Below, one piece after another: positions 8,487 through 16,865 of a stretch of DNA of 64,000 nt (positions are counted from its first letter, which is position 1; every line of letters begins with the position of its first letter). Origin of the DNA: Allomuricauda sp. GTDB taxonomy: Bacteria > Bacteroidota > Bacteroidia > Flavobacteriales > Flavobacteriaceae. The notes below the pieces were generated by a model. It did no database searches and was not told the origin of the DNA. It saw only the letters and a list, made by a program, of their open reading frames with translations. Position numbers and translations under genes: made by a program. Where the stretch lies: NCBI RefSeq assembly GCF_002699205.1, contig NZ_PABT01000050.1, positions 1 to 64,000 of the forward strand. Direction: 5' to 3'.

Positions 8487-8538
8487 AAATCTACCTCTTT
8501 GGCGAGTTGTGCTTTGTATGTTATGCGGTTGGTTTCTG
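8487..8538 (-). pseudogene. Remnant of an AlbA_2 gene 5' end
   Basis: On the minus strand these bases read ETNRITYKAQLAKEVDL, nearly the same as residues 3-19 of the intact AlbA_2 protein encoded at 10310-11191 (ETNRIEYKAQLTKDLDL). The nucleotide match covers about 50 bp. The ATG is lost and the similarity stops abruptly before the AbiE operator. It is a scar of a second AlbA_2 copy, left by duplication or by recombination that brought in the AbiE-like module. Confidence 0.8.
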
Positions 8539-8552
8539 TCTTTTATAAACCT

Positions 8553-10343
8553 TTATAAACTTTCATAATACGTTTTTAATTTTTTTGCCATTAATTTTCT
8601 TCTGTCTATTAAAAACTGGTTGTAATCTGAATGAGTTGCTTGGATTATAGACAAAGGAATATCGTTTATTCTAATATTTTCAATTAAAGCATCGTTATCG
8701 TCTATGGTGCTAATTTCATTAACGCCATCGTTTATTTGCTCTTTAATTTTACCTAAATATTCGTTAGGTGGCATTTTACCAATCTTGATATTAGTGGCTT
8801 GCTCTGTATATACAAAGTTTGCTACTTGGTTATAGGCTTTCTGTGGGTATCCGTTAGCTATTAAATATTGTTTTGGGAAAATATGATGTATGTCTCCTCG
8901 TTGCTCAATAAGACTGGTAATGGTCATTGATTTTGATAAAAAAGCATCCGAATTACTATTTACTTGGGCTGCCAAATAAAGCGTGTAAGCGTTGTTGTTT
9001 ACACTAGAACTTTCTAAGTCGTTAATTAAACCAAAATCCCAAAACCCTTCGCCTAAATGAACTTGTTCCATTTGTAATAAATACGTGGCAATCCCCTTGG
9101 TATTTATTTGCTTAATATCTTCGTCTATTCTAGATTCTGCCGACCCAGAATAGCGTCCAATAAAAACAGACAACACCAACCATCTTTTCACATAACCTTG
9201 TATTTCTGGTTCGCTTAGTCCGTCATCTCTTAGTTTAAGATATAGTGCATAAGCAAAGTTTAAACTGTTTTGTGAGGATATTAATTTTCTACTAATTAAT
9301 CCAGCAGATTTTAATATCATAATAAACCTTTGGTAATTGGTTTGATTTACAAAGGCCTCTAAACCTTCTGATAGTTTACTATAGCTTGCTACTGCAATTT
9401 CATTTTCGTAGGTTCTGGTTTCAAAATTTCTACCCGAAAGTAAGGCAACCAAATCACTAAATTTACCACGACTAAATTTAAAGGTAAATGCCACACGAAG
9501 CATATCTATATAATCAGGGCAATACAGATCATCCTTACCTGTAGCCATCCATTTTATGGCTTTATAATATTTACTTGCAGCAAATTGCGTGTCGTTGTCT
9601 ACAATATGTTTATTGAAGCCTTTATCAACTAACAAACGACAAAAATAATCAATCATTTTACGCATTTTGTTACCATCGTGTTGCTCGTCTGATGCTATTT
9701 TAGACATTACAAAATCGGCATTACTTAACACTACACCTTTTTGATTGATTCGTATAAATATTTCAGTAACGGTATCTATATCTAAGCTAGCATCTAGCTC
9801 AATTATACCGACTTGTTGGTTTTTAATTTTTTTGAGTTTTTCTATTCGTTGTTCTATTAAATCCTCATCTGCTTGAGGATTTAATTCCATATAGCTTTTT
9901 CTCGCTTTGCTAATGGTTATTTCATCGTTTACAATAGGATTAATGTTATTTATCCATTCAGGACTTTTCTCATAGGCTTTATTCAATACCTCAAACTTTT
10001 CGTTTAGCGGATTAAAAGCAATACGAATATTAATCTCTTTATAATTTTTATTTAAAACACGTTGCCCAACAATCGCTGCTGTTAAAGCGGTTATTCTTTG
10101 CTGCCCATCGATTAACACTTTTTTACCTGCCGATAATTCTCCGTTTTTTAATTTGACATCTGGGTTACGCCAAGTAATAATATAGCCTACAGGATAGCCT
10201 TGGTATAAAGAATCTATTAAATCTCTAACCTTGGTAGCTTTCCATACAAAAGGACGTTGAATTTCTGGTATGGCAATATCGCCAGATTTTATCCAGCTTA
10301 ATAAGGTTTCTACAGGTTGTTGGTGTACACTATATTTTGCCAT
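8553..10343 (-). CDS. DUF262 / HNH (GmrSD-like) protein
   Basis: The 596-residue protein has an N-terminal DUF262 domain of the ParB/Srx fold with IPEIQRPFVW (25-34) and DGQQR (79-83), the nucleotide-handling motif. Near the C-terminus is an HNH-type block, DIHHIFPKQYL with a downstream ANFVYTEQATN (DUF1524-like). GmrSD enzymes with this layout cut glucosylated or otherwise modified DNA, using NTPs. Both key motifs are intact. Its start overlaps the end of the AlbA_2 gene by 34 bp, so the pair are translationally linked. Substrate here is unknown; a modification-dependent nuclease complements the methylation-blocked type I enzyme. Confidence 0.92.
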   Translation of the reverse strand: MAKYSVHQQPVETLLSWIKSGDIAIPEIQRPFVWKATKVRDLIDSLYQGYPVGYIITWRNPDVKLKNGELSAGKKVLIDGQQRITALTAAIVGQRVLNKNYKEINIRIAFNPLNEKFEVLNKAYEKSPEWINNINPIVNDEITISKARKSYMELNPQADEDLIEQRIEKLKKIKNQQVGIIELDASLDIDTVTEIFIRINQKGVVLSNADFVMSKIASDEQHDGNKMRKMIDYFCRLLVDKGFNKHIVDNDTQFAASKYYKAIKWMATGKDDLYCPDYIDMLRVAFTFKFSRGKFSDLVALLSGRNFETRTYENEIAVASYSKLSEGLEAFVNQTNYQRFIMILKSAGLISRKLISSQNSLNFAYALYLKLRDDGLSEPEIQGYVKRWLVLSVFIGRYSGSAESRIDEDIKQINTKGIATYLLQMEQVHLGEGFWDFGLINDLESSSVNNNAYTLYLAAQVNSNSDAFLSKSMTITSLIEQRGDIHHIFPKQYLIANGYPQKAYNQVANFVYTEQATNIKIGKMPPNEYLGKIKEQINDGVNEISTIDDNDALIENIRINDIPLSIIQATHSDYNQFLIDRRKLMAKKLKTYYESL

Positions 10344-11191
10344 AGGTTGTTTTGCTTTTTAATTTTGCTTCTGTAATTTTTTTCATTCTTGTTCTTAGTT
10401 TGCCAATAGCCCTCTTTTCTGCCTCCAATACGTTCTATCAAATTGGCATTTTTGAGTTTATTTAAGTTTGAAAACACTGCGCGTTCTGAAATCCCTATTA
10501 ATGCAGAAATCTCTTCTGCCGTAATAGTGGCATCCATTGCCAATAGCACCAAAACAATAAAGCTGTTAGGAAGCTTCTTATATGAAGGTTTACCTGAAGT
10601 GTTTTCTGAACCTACTATTTTCAGCATTTCAAATCCTTTCCCGAAGTTATCCTGAAGCTTTCCTGAAGTTCGTGTAATATGATTTGAATATTTGGTTTGC
10701 AACCATTCTAAGAAATTTACTTGATTTGGTTCTGCCTCATTTTTTATTGCTGAATATGTAACAACCAAACTTTGCCAATCGACTTGGTCGGTAGCTTGGT
10801 TGGTGGCTTGGTCGGTGGTGTTGACCGGTTCTGATGAAGGGAATATTATACGCAGGTAGCAGCCTTTTTCGGTCATTCCGTATTTTTTCTTGAAATAGGG
10901 TTTTTCGCTACCACTGGCCACAATGATTTTAATGATAGGCTGACCGTCCTTCTCTTCTGCCACCACATCAAACAAACCCATAGCCGAAGGAGCAATGTTA
11001 TTTTTAATGCGGTCTTTTATTTTAAGCATATCGGCATCTGGGTCTGAAACACCAAGAGTATTGCCGTTTTTATCGATACCGATATAGACCAAACCGCCCT
11101 CGTGGTAGTTTAAAAAGGCTACCACTTCTTTTTCCAAATCTAAATCTTTGGTGAGTTGTGCTTTGTATTCTATGCGGTTGGTTTCGGGCAT
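10310..11191 (-). CDS. AlbA_2 (Schlafen AAA_4-like) DNA/RNA-binding protein with C-terminal HTH
   Basis: This 293-residue protein has an N-terminal AlbA_2 domain (about 1-115): ETNRIEYKAQL, then FLNYHEGGLVYIGIDKNG, which is the characteristic core. A Thr/Gln/Asp-rich linker with tandem DQATNQATDQ follows (about 128-140). The C-terminal part has a winged-helix-like segment (TAEEISALIGISERAVFSNL, about 228-247). AlbA_2 proteins occur as regulators and as parts of antiphage systems. It starts 10 bp after the OLD-family gene and overlaps the DUF262 gene, so it is a member of this operon. A broken second copy of its 5' end lies at 8487-8538. Confidence 0.88.
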   Translation of the reverse strand: MPETNRIEYKAQLTKDLDLEKEVVAFLNYHEGGLVYIGIDKNGNTLGVSDPDADMLKIKDRIKNNIAPSAMGLFDVVAEEKDGQPIIKIIVASGSEKPYFKKKYGMTEKGCYLRIIFPSSEPVNTTDQATNQATDQVDWQSLVVTYSAIKNEAEPNQVNFLEWLQTKYSNHITRTSGKLQDNFGKGFEMLKIVGSENTSGKPSYKKLPNSFIVLVLLAMDATITAEEISALIGISERAVFSNLNKLKNANLIERIGGRKEGYWQTKNKNEKNYRSKIKKQNNLWQNIVYTNNL

Positions 11192-11201
11192 AAATATTCT
11201 T

Positions 11202-13013
11202 TTAGTTTGTGATTTCTGTTAAAAAATCTATTAACTCTGGCTCTACAATTTCAGTAAACTCCTCCTTGGTAGTTTCATTGAAAATTTTGAAATTATTTTT
11301 CTCTTTAATATTCTTATTAGCAAAATCATTTTCTCTGACTATTTGTTTGATGGTTGTTCTAACATTTTCATCATCATTAAAAAAGTCAAATGAATTTTCA
11401 GGAAGTTGATATACTCGTTCAAAAGCTCTTGGATGATAGTAGCTTTCGATATAACTTTTAGACAAAACATAAGCCTTGCCTTTTTCCTTAGTATTTCTGA
11501 AAGATTCTGCTCTTTGCAATTGTTTCTCCTGTTTATTTAGGTGTTTATCACTATCAATTATTAAATACAAATCCCTATCCGAATTGTCAAAATAATCAAT
11601 ATTCAAGAAGCTTTCAATATCAGCTCCTCCACCAAAAGGAAGCACTAAAATTCTATTGTTTTGAAGTAAATTTCTTCCTAATATTTTCACACAAAGTAAA
11701 TGATAGAATTTAGCATCATTGTTACTTTCTACAAAAACTATTTTTTCGTGATGGTCTCGCAAATTAAAACTTGGTTTTATACCCAATTCCTCAACTATTT
11801 GCATCAAAAAATCAGTATCATCTTCAGAAATTGCATTTGAATAATTTGATTGCCCATCTTTAGTGCATAATACAACTCCTTTAACGCTCGTTGCACCTGC
11901 AAATACTGGCGAATGTGTTGTTATAATTACTTGATTATCGTTCGACAATTCTTTTAATGCATCCAATAAATCAGATTGAGCTGTAGGGTGCAAAAACGTT
12001 TCTGGTTCTTCTATAAGATAGATAATATTATTGCCTTTATTTTTTTCTGCTAAGTATCTAAATCGTGCTACCATAAACAACCTTCTATATCCAGTGCCTT
12101 TATGGCTCATTGGGATAAATTTATCATCTCCATCAAATCGGAAATTAACATCAACGCCTGTGATTGCTTTTTCCCAATTAATAGTTGGTTTGATTTGAAC
12201 CGACTTTAATGAGGAAGTGTAATCTTGCATATAGCTTTGAACCGATTCTGCTTCCTTTTTCATTTCTTCAACTATTTCGGCTTCTACCTTTTTTAGTTTG
12301 GTATCAGCTTCAGCAACCTCACGGTTAAAATAATCTTGAATTTCACTGACTGAATTGGTTTTGAATTTGGTATCAGCTTCCAAACCGTAGTCAGCTTTGA
12401 ACATTTCTACAGCAGGAAATAGGTTGGCTACTTTGCTATCGTCTTCTAACCAAAAACTAACTCTATTAGCATCTACAAAGTGTTGTTTAATGTATTTAAT
12501 CTTTTCAACCTTTGAGTTTCTTCCTTTGCCTTCTACAGGTATTTCTATTCCGTACTTTTCAAGAATAACGTTTAGTTCTTCATCAGATTTAAAGTATAAT
12601 TGTTGAATATCTTCTTGTTCAAAATCTTCAACCAAAATATATTCAGCTGAAAATTTTTTATCCACTTTAGCAGCTTCCCGTTTATATTTTATGGTTCCAT
12701 TAAAAATAAAATCCTGAACATATTCTTCTAAACCATCAGCTTTCTTAACCTTAGATTTAAGTTTAGACATTAATAGCTCTTCCAAATTTTCTGCCTTAAA
12801 ATCAAATTCAAAAATGATAGGTTTGTCTATATCATTAAAATCTGAATAGGTTATTGGAAAGCTTTTAATATCAAGAAAGGAGGCAATGGCAAAAAGTACA
12901 ATGGTTTTACCGGCATCATTTTTACCAACTATTGAAGATAGTTGGTCTAAGTGAATGGTTCGGGTTTCTTTAACCCCTCTATAATTGGTTATGGATAGTT
13001 TGGATATGTACAT
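11202..13013 (-). CDS. OLD-family ATPase/TOPRIM nuclease
   Basis: The 603-residue protein combines an ABC/SMC-type ATPase with a C-terminal TOPRIM nuclease domain. Walker A is GKNDAGKT (30-37), the signature-like segment SHKGTGYRR lies at 303-311, Walker B is YLIEEPE (332-338) and the H-loop is THSP (366-369). TOPRIM residues are E429 (IVFVESNND) and D487/D489 (LIIDSDKH). This is the class 1/2 OLD layout, also found in Gabija GajA and in retron and PARIS-related effectors. No UvrD-like GajB partner is present; the AlbA_2 gene follows 10 bp later. All catalytic residues visible are intact. Confidence 0.93.
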   Translation of the reverse strand: MYISKLSITNYRGVKETRTIHLDQLSSIVGKNDAGKTIVLFAIASFLDIKSFPITYSDFNDIDKPIIFEFDFKAENLEELLMSKLKSKVKKADGLEEYVQDFIFNGTIKYKREAAKVDKKFSAEYILVEDFEQEDIQQLYFKSDEELNVILEKYGIEIPVEGKGRNSKVEKIKYIKQHFVDANRVSFWLEDDSKVANLFPAVEMFKADYGLEADTKFKTNSVSEIQDYFNREVAEADTKLKKVEAEIVEEMKKEAESVQSYMQDYTSSLKSVQIKPTINWEKAITGVDVNFRFDGDDKFIPMSHKGTGYRRLFMVARFRYLAEKNKGNNIIYLIEEPETFLHPTAQSDLLDALKELSNDNQVIITTHSPVFAGATSVKGVVLCTKDGQSNYSNAISEDDTDFLMQIVEELGIKPSFNLRDHHEKIVFVESNNDAKFYHLLCVKILGRNLLQNNRILVLPFGGGADIESFLNIDYFDNSDRDLYLIIDSDKHLNKQEKQLQRAESFRNTKEKGKAYVLSKSYIESYYHPRAFERVYQLPENSFDFFNDDENVRTTIKQIVRENDFANKNIKEKNNFKIFNETTKEEFTEIVEPELIDFLTEITN

Positions 13014-13044
13014 TTTTTTAATTTTCTATTGCTTCTGATTTCAT

Positions 13045-14199
13045 TTAATTCTTTACATTGGACATTTTCATAAGAATAATTAATTTAATTTTTTCTAAAA
13101 GAAAATTTTCTTCACTATTAGATTCTAATAGATTAAAGATAGGTGTGACTTTTATTTCAAATTCTTGAATTTTATTGGTTTCAGGAAAATCAACTTCAAA
13201 TTCCTTCAAGTCACCTAATAGTAAATTTGATTGCGATGTTCCTTTACCTAACTCTATTATTTCTCTCATTTCATTTTTAAGTAGGCAGTAGAGATAAAAT
13301 CCACTTGAAACACTTTCTTTAGGTTTTATTACAGCTACACTTTTTTGAAATGTAGTTCTTCTAGTTCTTGAATTTGCTGGAGCCAAACACATTCTTCCAA
13401 TTGTAGCACCAGTATTTACTAAACATATATCTTTCGGATTAAGGTCTGTACGTCTATGGGTTTCATCAAATTCTTTTTTATTAATTTGCCTTGCGTTGTC
13501 ATACATTAAAGTGTGTCTTACATCTTTAGCACTTAGAAAATAGTAACCAGAATTGGGCTCATCTTTACAATTACCGTGCTTCCCATCAGTAATAAGACTA
13601 GTGATATCTCCAAGTTTTTTCTTAGAGTATTTTTTATTTGGAGATACAAACCAATGCTTATACAAGGCTTGTGCGGTTTCTTCCAGTTTTTGGTTGAGTT
13701 GTTCGTTGAGTTTGATGCGGTTGGTAACGGTGTTGTATTCTTTAACGATTTCTCGCTGTTTTTCTATGGAAGGGATGGGGAGTTCAAAATCCAAAAAATC
13801 TTCCCATTCTAAACTACCTCTTACACCACCAACTGCATGAAACGTAGCTTGTCTGTCAAACTCTTCGCGTGAAAACCACATCATTAAATAATCGGGGTCA
13901 AGTAAAGATTCATCCACAACTTGAAATACGGGATAAGCTTGCGAAATAATAGCTTCTTCAAAATCTTTTAAGATAGCAATTGGCATTTTTTTATCCCTGC
14001 GAACCTGCATCATACTACAAGCGAATTGGTTTTTACGAATGATTTTATAATTTTTCATATTCGTTCCTACCGTATTAGCTACAGAGGGGATGAATTTTTT
14101 ATCAACCGTTAATCCTAATAACAAGTTAATACTCAAATCAGAGTTTCTTTCGTCAACAAGCTCTATGTATTCGCCAATTCTTTTATAGTTTGAGCTCAT
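13045..14199 (-). CDS. hsdS: Type I restriction enzyme S subunit (HsdS)
   Basis: The 384-residue specificity subunit reads the recognition sequence for both methylation and cleavage. Two variable target-recognition domains (about 1-145 and 195-345) are separated by a conserved helical spacer (IEKQREIVKEYNTVTNRI, then LNQKLEETAQALYKHWF at about 172-190). The second helical spacer at the C-terminus is short (FEIKVTPIFNLLESN). It overlaps the end of hsdM by 17 bp, so translation is coupled. Its size is typical. The target sequence cannot be read from the protein. Confidence 0.95.
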   Translation of the reverse strand: MSSNYKRIGEYIELVDERNSDLSINLLLGLTVDKKFIPSVANTVGTNMKNYKIIRKNQFACSMMQVRRDKKMPIAILKDFEEAIISQAYPVFQVVDESLLDPDYLMMWFSREEFDRQATFHAVGGVRGSLEWEDFLDFELPIPSIEKQREIVKEYNTVTNRIKLNEQLNQKLEETAQALYKHWFVSPNKKYSKKKLGDITSLITDGKHGNCKDEPNSGYYFLSAKDVRHTLMYDNARQINKKEFDETHRRTDLNPKDICLVNTGATIGRMCLAPANSRTRRTTFQKSVAVIKPKESVSSGFYLYCLLKNEMREIIELGKGTSQSNLLLGDLKEFEVDFPETNKIQEFEIKVTPIFNLLESNSEENFLLEKIKLIILMKMSNVKN

Positions 14200-15748
14200 A
14201 ACCTAATTCTTTAAACACGTTTAACAATTGGGTTTTGCTCTTGGCTTCTTGTTGCAATAAGTCGCTTAACTCCGTTTGTAGAGCCGTCATTTTCTCCTCG
14301 AAATTGATGTTCTCGTCACGGTTTACAAACTCGATATATTTACTGGGCACTAAGGAGAAGTCTTTTTTGGCAACTTCATCTAAGCTCGCACTATAACAAT
14401 ATTCAGGGACATCTTTATAATCTGAGTCCTTTTGCTGCCAATTGTGGTAGGTTTTGGCTATATCTTGAATATTTTCTTCTGAAAATTGAATAAATTTCTT
14501 TTCAAAAGGAATACCTATTTGGCGTAAATCCATAAACAGTATTTCATCTTCACGATTGCGGTAGTTTCGTTTAGTATCTGGTAATTCTACCGTTCGTTCG
14601 GTTTTGTTTTTGTTCAATATCCAAAGAGTTACACTAATATTGGTGGTATAGAACATATTTTGTGGTAAAATGACAATAGCTTCTACCAAGTTGTTTTCAA
14701 TGAGTTTTCTACGGATTTTGTATTCTTCGCCTCCACCGGAGAGGGCTCCATTCGCCAAGATAAACCCGGCCACCCCATTTTCGGAAAGCTTGCTCACCAT
14801 ATTTAAAATCCAAGCATAGTTGGCATTGCTTTTAGGGGGTACGTCATAACCTTTCCATCGTGGGTCGTCTAATAACTCATCAGCACCCCGCCAATCTTTT
14901 TGGTTGAAGGGTGGGTTTGCCATAATGTAATCGGCTTTCAAATCCTTGTGTTGGTCTTGGGCAAAGGTATCGGCCGCTTTGTCTCCTAAATTGGCCGCAA
15001 TACCACGTATGGCCAGGTTCATTTTGGCCAGTTTATAGGTGGTGTTGGTGTATTCCTGTCCGTAAATGGATACCTCTTTTTTATTACCATGGTGATTTTC
15101 TATAAACTTTATGGATTGCACGAACATACCACCAGAACCACAGGCAGGGTCATAGATAATCCCCTTATAAGGTTCTATCATTTCGGCAATAAGGTTTACA
15201 ATACTTTTTGGAGTGTAAAATTCTCCTTTTCCTTTGCCTTCTTTTAGGGCGAATTTGGACAGGAAATATTCGTACACACGGCCTACAATGTCTTGCTCCT
15301 GATCTTTGATGGTGTCAATTTCATTGATTTTATCGAGCAAGGAGGCTAATTTGGACTTGTCCAGTCCCAAGCGGGAAAAGTAGTTATCGGGCAAAGCCCC
15401 TTTTAGCACCGGATTGTTTTTCTCGATGGTGTGCAGTGCGGTATCGATTTTAATGGCAATATCGTCTTGCTTGGCGTTTTTGATGATGTAGCTCCAGCGT
15501 GATACTTCATCTAAGAAGAAGACGTTTTTCATGTTGTAGAAATCTTTCATTTCTACGTATTTCTCTTTGCCTTCGGCAATGAGTTCTTGTCTTCGTTGTT
15601 CAAACTTATCGCTGGTAAATTTGAGGAAAATCAATCCGAGTACTACGTGTTTGTATTCTGAGGGCTCAACAGAGCCCCTTAATTTATCGCAAGATTGCCA
15701 CAGGGTTTCTTCTATGGATTTGGTCTTTTCAGTTTTGGTTTTACCCAT
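14183..15748 (-). CDS. hsdM: Type I restriction-modification N6-adenine methyltransferase (HsdM)
   Basis: The 521-residue methylase has an N-terminal HsdM bundle (about 8-140) and an N6-Mtase domain. DPACGSGG (200-207) binds AdoMet and NPPF (278-281) is the catalytic motif. The C-terminal tail (EKMTALQTELSDLLQQEA) is a coiled coil that contacts HsdS. It is the first gene of the leftward operon hsdM-hsdS-OLD-AlbA_2-DUF262. With 277 bp of non-coding DNA upstream, its promoter drives modification before restriction. Length and motifs are complete. Confidence 0.96.
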   Translation of the reverse strand: MGKTKTEKTKSIEETLWQSCDKLRGSVEPSEYKHVVLGLIFLKFTSDKFEQRRQELIAEGKEKYVEMKDFYNMKNVFFLDEVSRWSYIIKNAKQDDIAIKIDTALHTIEKNNPVLKGALPDNYFSRLGLDKSKLASLLDKINEIDTIKDQEQDIVGRVYEYFLSKFALKEGKGKGEFYTPKSIVNLIAEMIEPYKGIIYDPACGSGGMFVQSIKFIENHHGNKKEVSIYGQEYTNTTYKLAKMNLAIRGIAANLGDKAADTFAQDQHKDLKADYIMANPPFNQKDWRGADELLDDPRWKGYDVPPKSNANYAWILNMVSKLSENGVAGFILANGALSGGGEEYKIRRKLIENNLVEAIVILPQNMFYTTNISVTLWILNKNKTERTVELPDTKRNYRNREDEILFMDLRQIGIPFEKKFIQFSEENIQDIAKTYHNWQQKDSDYKDVPEYCYSASLDEVAKKDFSLVPSKYIEFVNRDENINFEEKMTALQTELSDLLQQEAKSKTQLLNVFKELGYELKL

Positions 15749-15959
15749 ATGTCAATTATATATTTAAATGATTTTCGTAAAAGTTGCCCGAAGTTAATAA
15801 GGGAACACAAATTAATGTATTTGAACCCTTTTGGATCTTATTGTCAAAATACCTTCGAATTATAAAATTATGGGGGAGTTAATTTAAAATCCAAGTAAGG
15901 TAGATTTTTCCTACTAATATATGGGTTTCAGGTATTCCGTGAAAATAGGATAAACTATT

Positions 15960-15989
15960 TAGGCCTACCAAAGTGTTGTGGTAAGCCTA
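15960..15989 (-). terminator. Hairpin between the PLD gene and hsdM
   Basis: TAGGCCTACCA pairs with TGGTAAGCCTA with one internal mismatch around an 8-base loop. It lies 37 bp beyond the stop of the PLD-family gene. No clear T-run follows on the minus strand, so it may only weaken read-through into hsdM. Confidence 0.4.
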
Positions 15990-16025
15990 ATAATTTATGA
16001 TGTTGTCAAAAAAGTATTATGGTGT

Positions 16026-16865
16026 TCAAGAAATTGCCTGGCTCTTTTTCCAGTTCTTTCTAAGAATCGGTCTGGAAAAGGAAGTTTCACCATTTGATTC
16101 TTCTCCGGAAAAGTGGCAATACTTTTCCGGATAATTTTCATCCTTGTATTTGGCCCATGATCTATATGCTTTATCGCAAAAAGGCCGTTCTGGATTAAAG
16201 GGGATTTTCACACCTGTTCGAATGCAGTAGCCAAAAGATTCCTTTGAGTCTGGGCGGTACTTTTTGGGAAATTTAGGTTCAATGGAACTTTCTTGATACA
16301 GGGATGTCAGGTTATCCTCTGTTGTTGAACCCGTATATTTTTTCTTTAAGCCCATAAGTGCCTCCTCATATTTTGGTTCTCTCTTATATAAGGATTGACT
16401 ATTATTGGCAACCTGTAAAAAGTATTGTAGGGCTTCTTTGTCCAATGTGTCACCACCTAAAATGTTCCCCGTTAATTCGCCCAATAGATTGAATTTGGTC
16501 AATATTCCAAATTCAATGTTATGGTTCTGTGAATAGTCATATAAGTTCATTGAACTTAAAAGGGCTGATGATTCATTGGCGTAATACTTGGCATGAAGAC
16601 GTGGTTCATATTTTATTTCAATGTTGGGAAAATCCTTAAGGAATTCGAATTCCTCTTGATTGAAACTTTTTGAAATCTTGCCCTCATTTTTACCAAATAC
16701 TATGGTAATCTTAAGCTTGTCATTATCTTTTTTGGATTTTAGTATGTCCTTGATTCTTGAATGGAGTTTGATGAATGGGGAAACAACTACCAGTTGTTGT
16801 TCTGCTTCATCAAAAATTCTCGAAAGTGCTGCATTTAGCTGGTCTCCCTGTAAAAATTCTGCCAT
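16026..16865 (-). CDS. Phospholipase D-like domain protein with C-terminal Cys/His motif
   Basis: I place the start at MAEFLQGDQL (16865), giving 279 residues; the upstream extension is low-complexity and includes a hairpin. The N-terminal region has a single PLD-type HxK motif (RLHAKYYANESSALLSSMN, with the following N), and VVVSPFIKLHSRI as the preceding strand. A single HKD motif implies a dimer, as in Nuc-type nucleases. The last 70 residues hold YCIRTGVKIPFNPERPFC, then YCHFSGEES, which looks like a zinc-binding module although one expected Cys is Ser. It is upstream of and co-directional with hsdM. A nuclease or DNA-binding accessory to restriction is plausible. Confidence 0.85.
   Translation of the reverse strand: MAEFLQGDQLNAALSRIFDEAEQQLVVVSPFIKLHSRIKDILKSKKDNDKLKITIVFGKNEGKISKSFNQEEFEFLKDFPNIEIKYEPRLHAKYYANESSALLSSMNLYDYSQNHNIEFGILTKFNLLGELTGNILGGDTLDKEALQYFLQVANNSQSLYKREPKYEEALMGLKKKYTGSTTEDNLTSLYQESSIEPKFPKKYRPDSKESFGYCIRTGVKIPFNPERPFCDKAYRSWAKYKDENYPEKYCHFSGEESNGETSFSRPILRKNWKKSQAIS

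Noticed and set aside
11202..13013. Gabija system (GajA)
   Set aside because: The OLD-type protein has no UvrD-like GajB partner; AlbA_2 and DUF262 genes follow instead.
15749..16025. Additional small gene between hsdM and the PLD gene
   Set aside because: No frame with a plausible start; only a hairpin and a weak promoter-like element.
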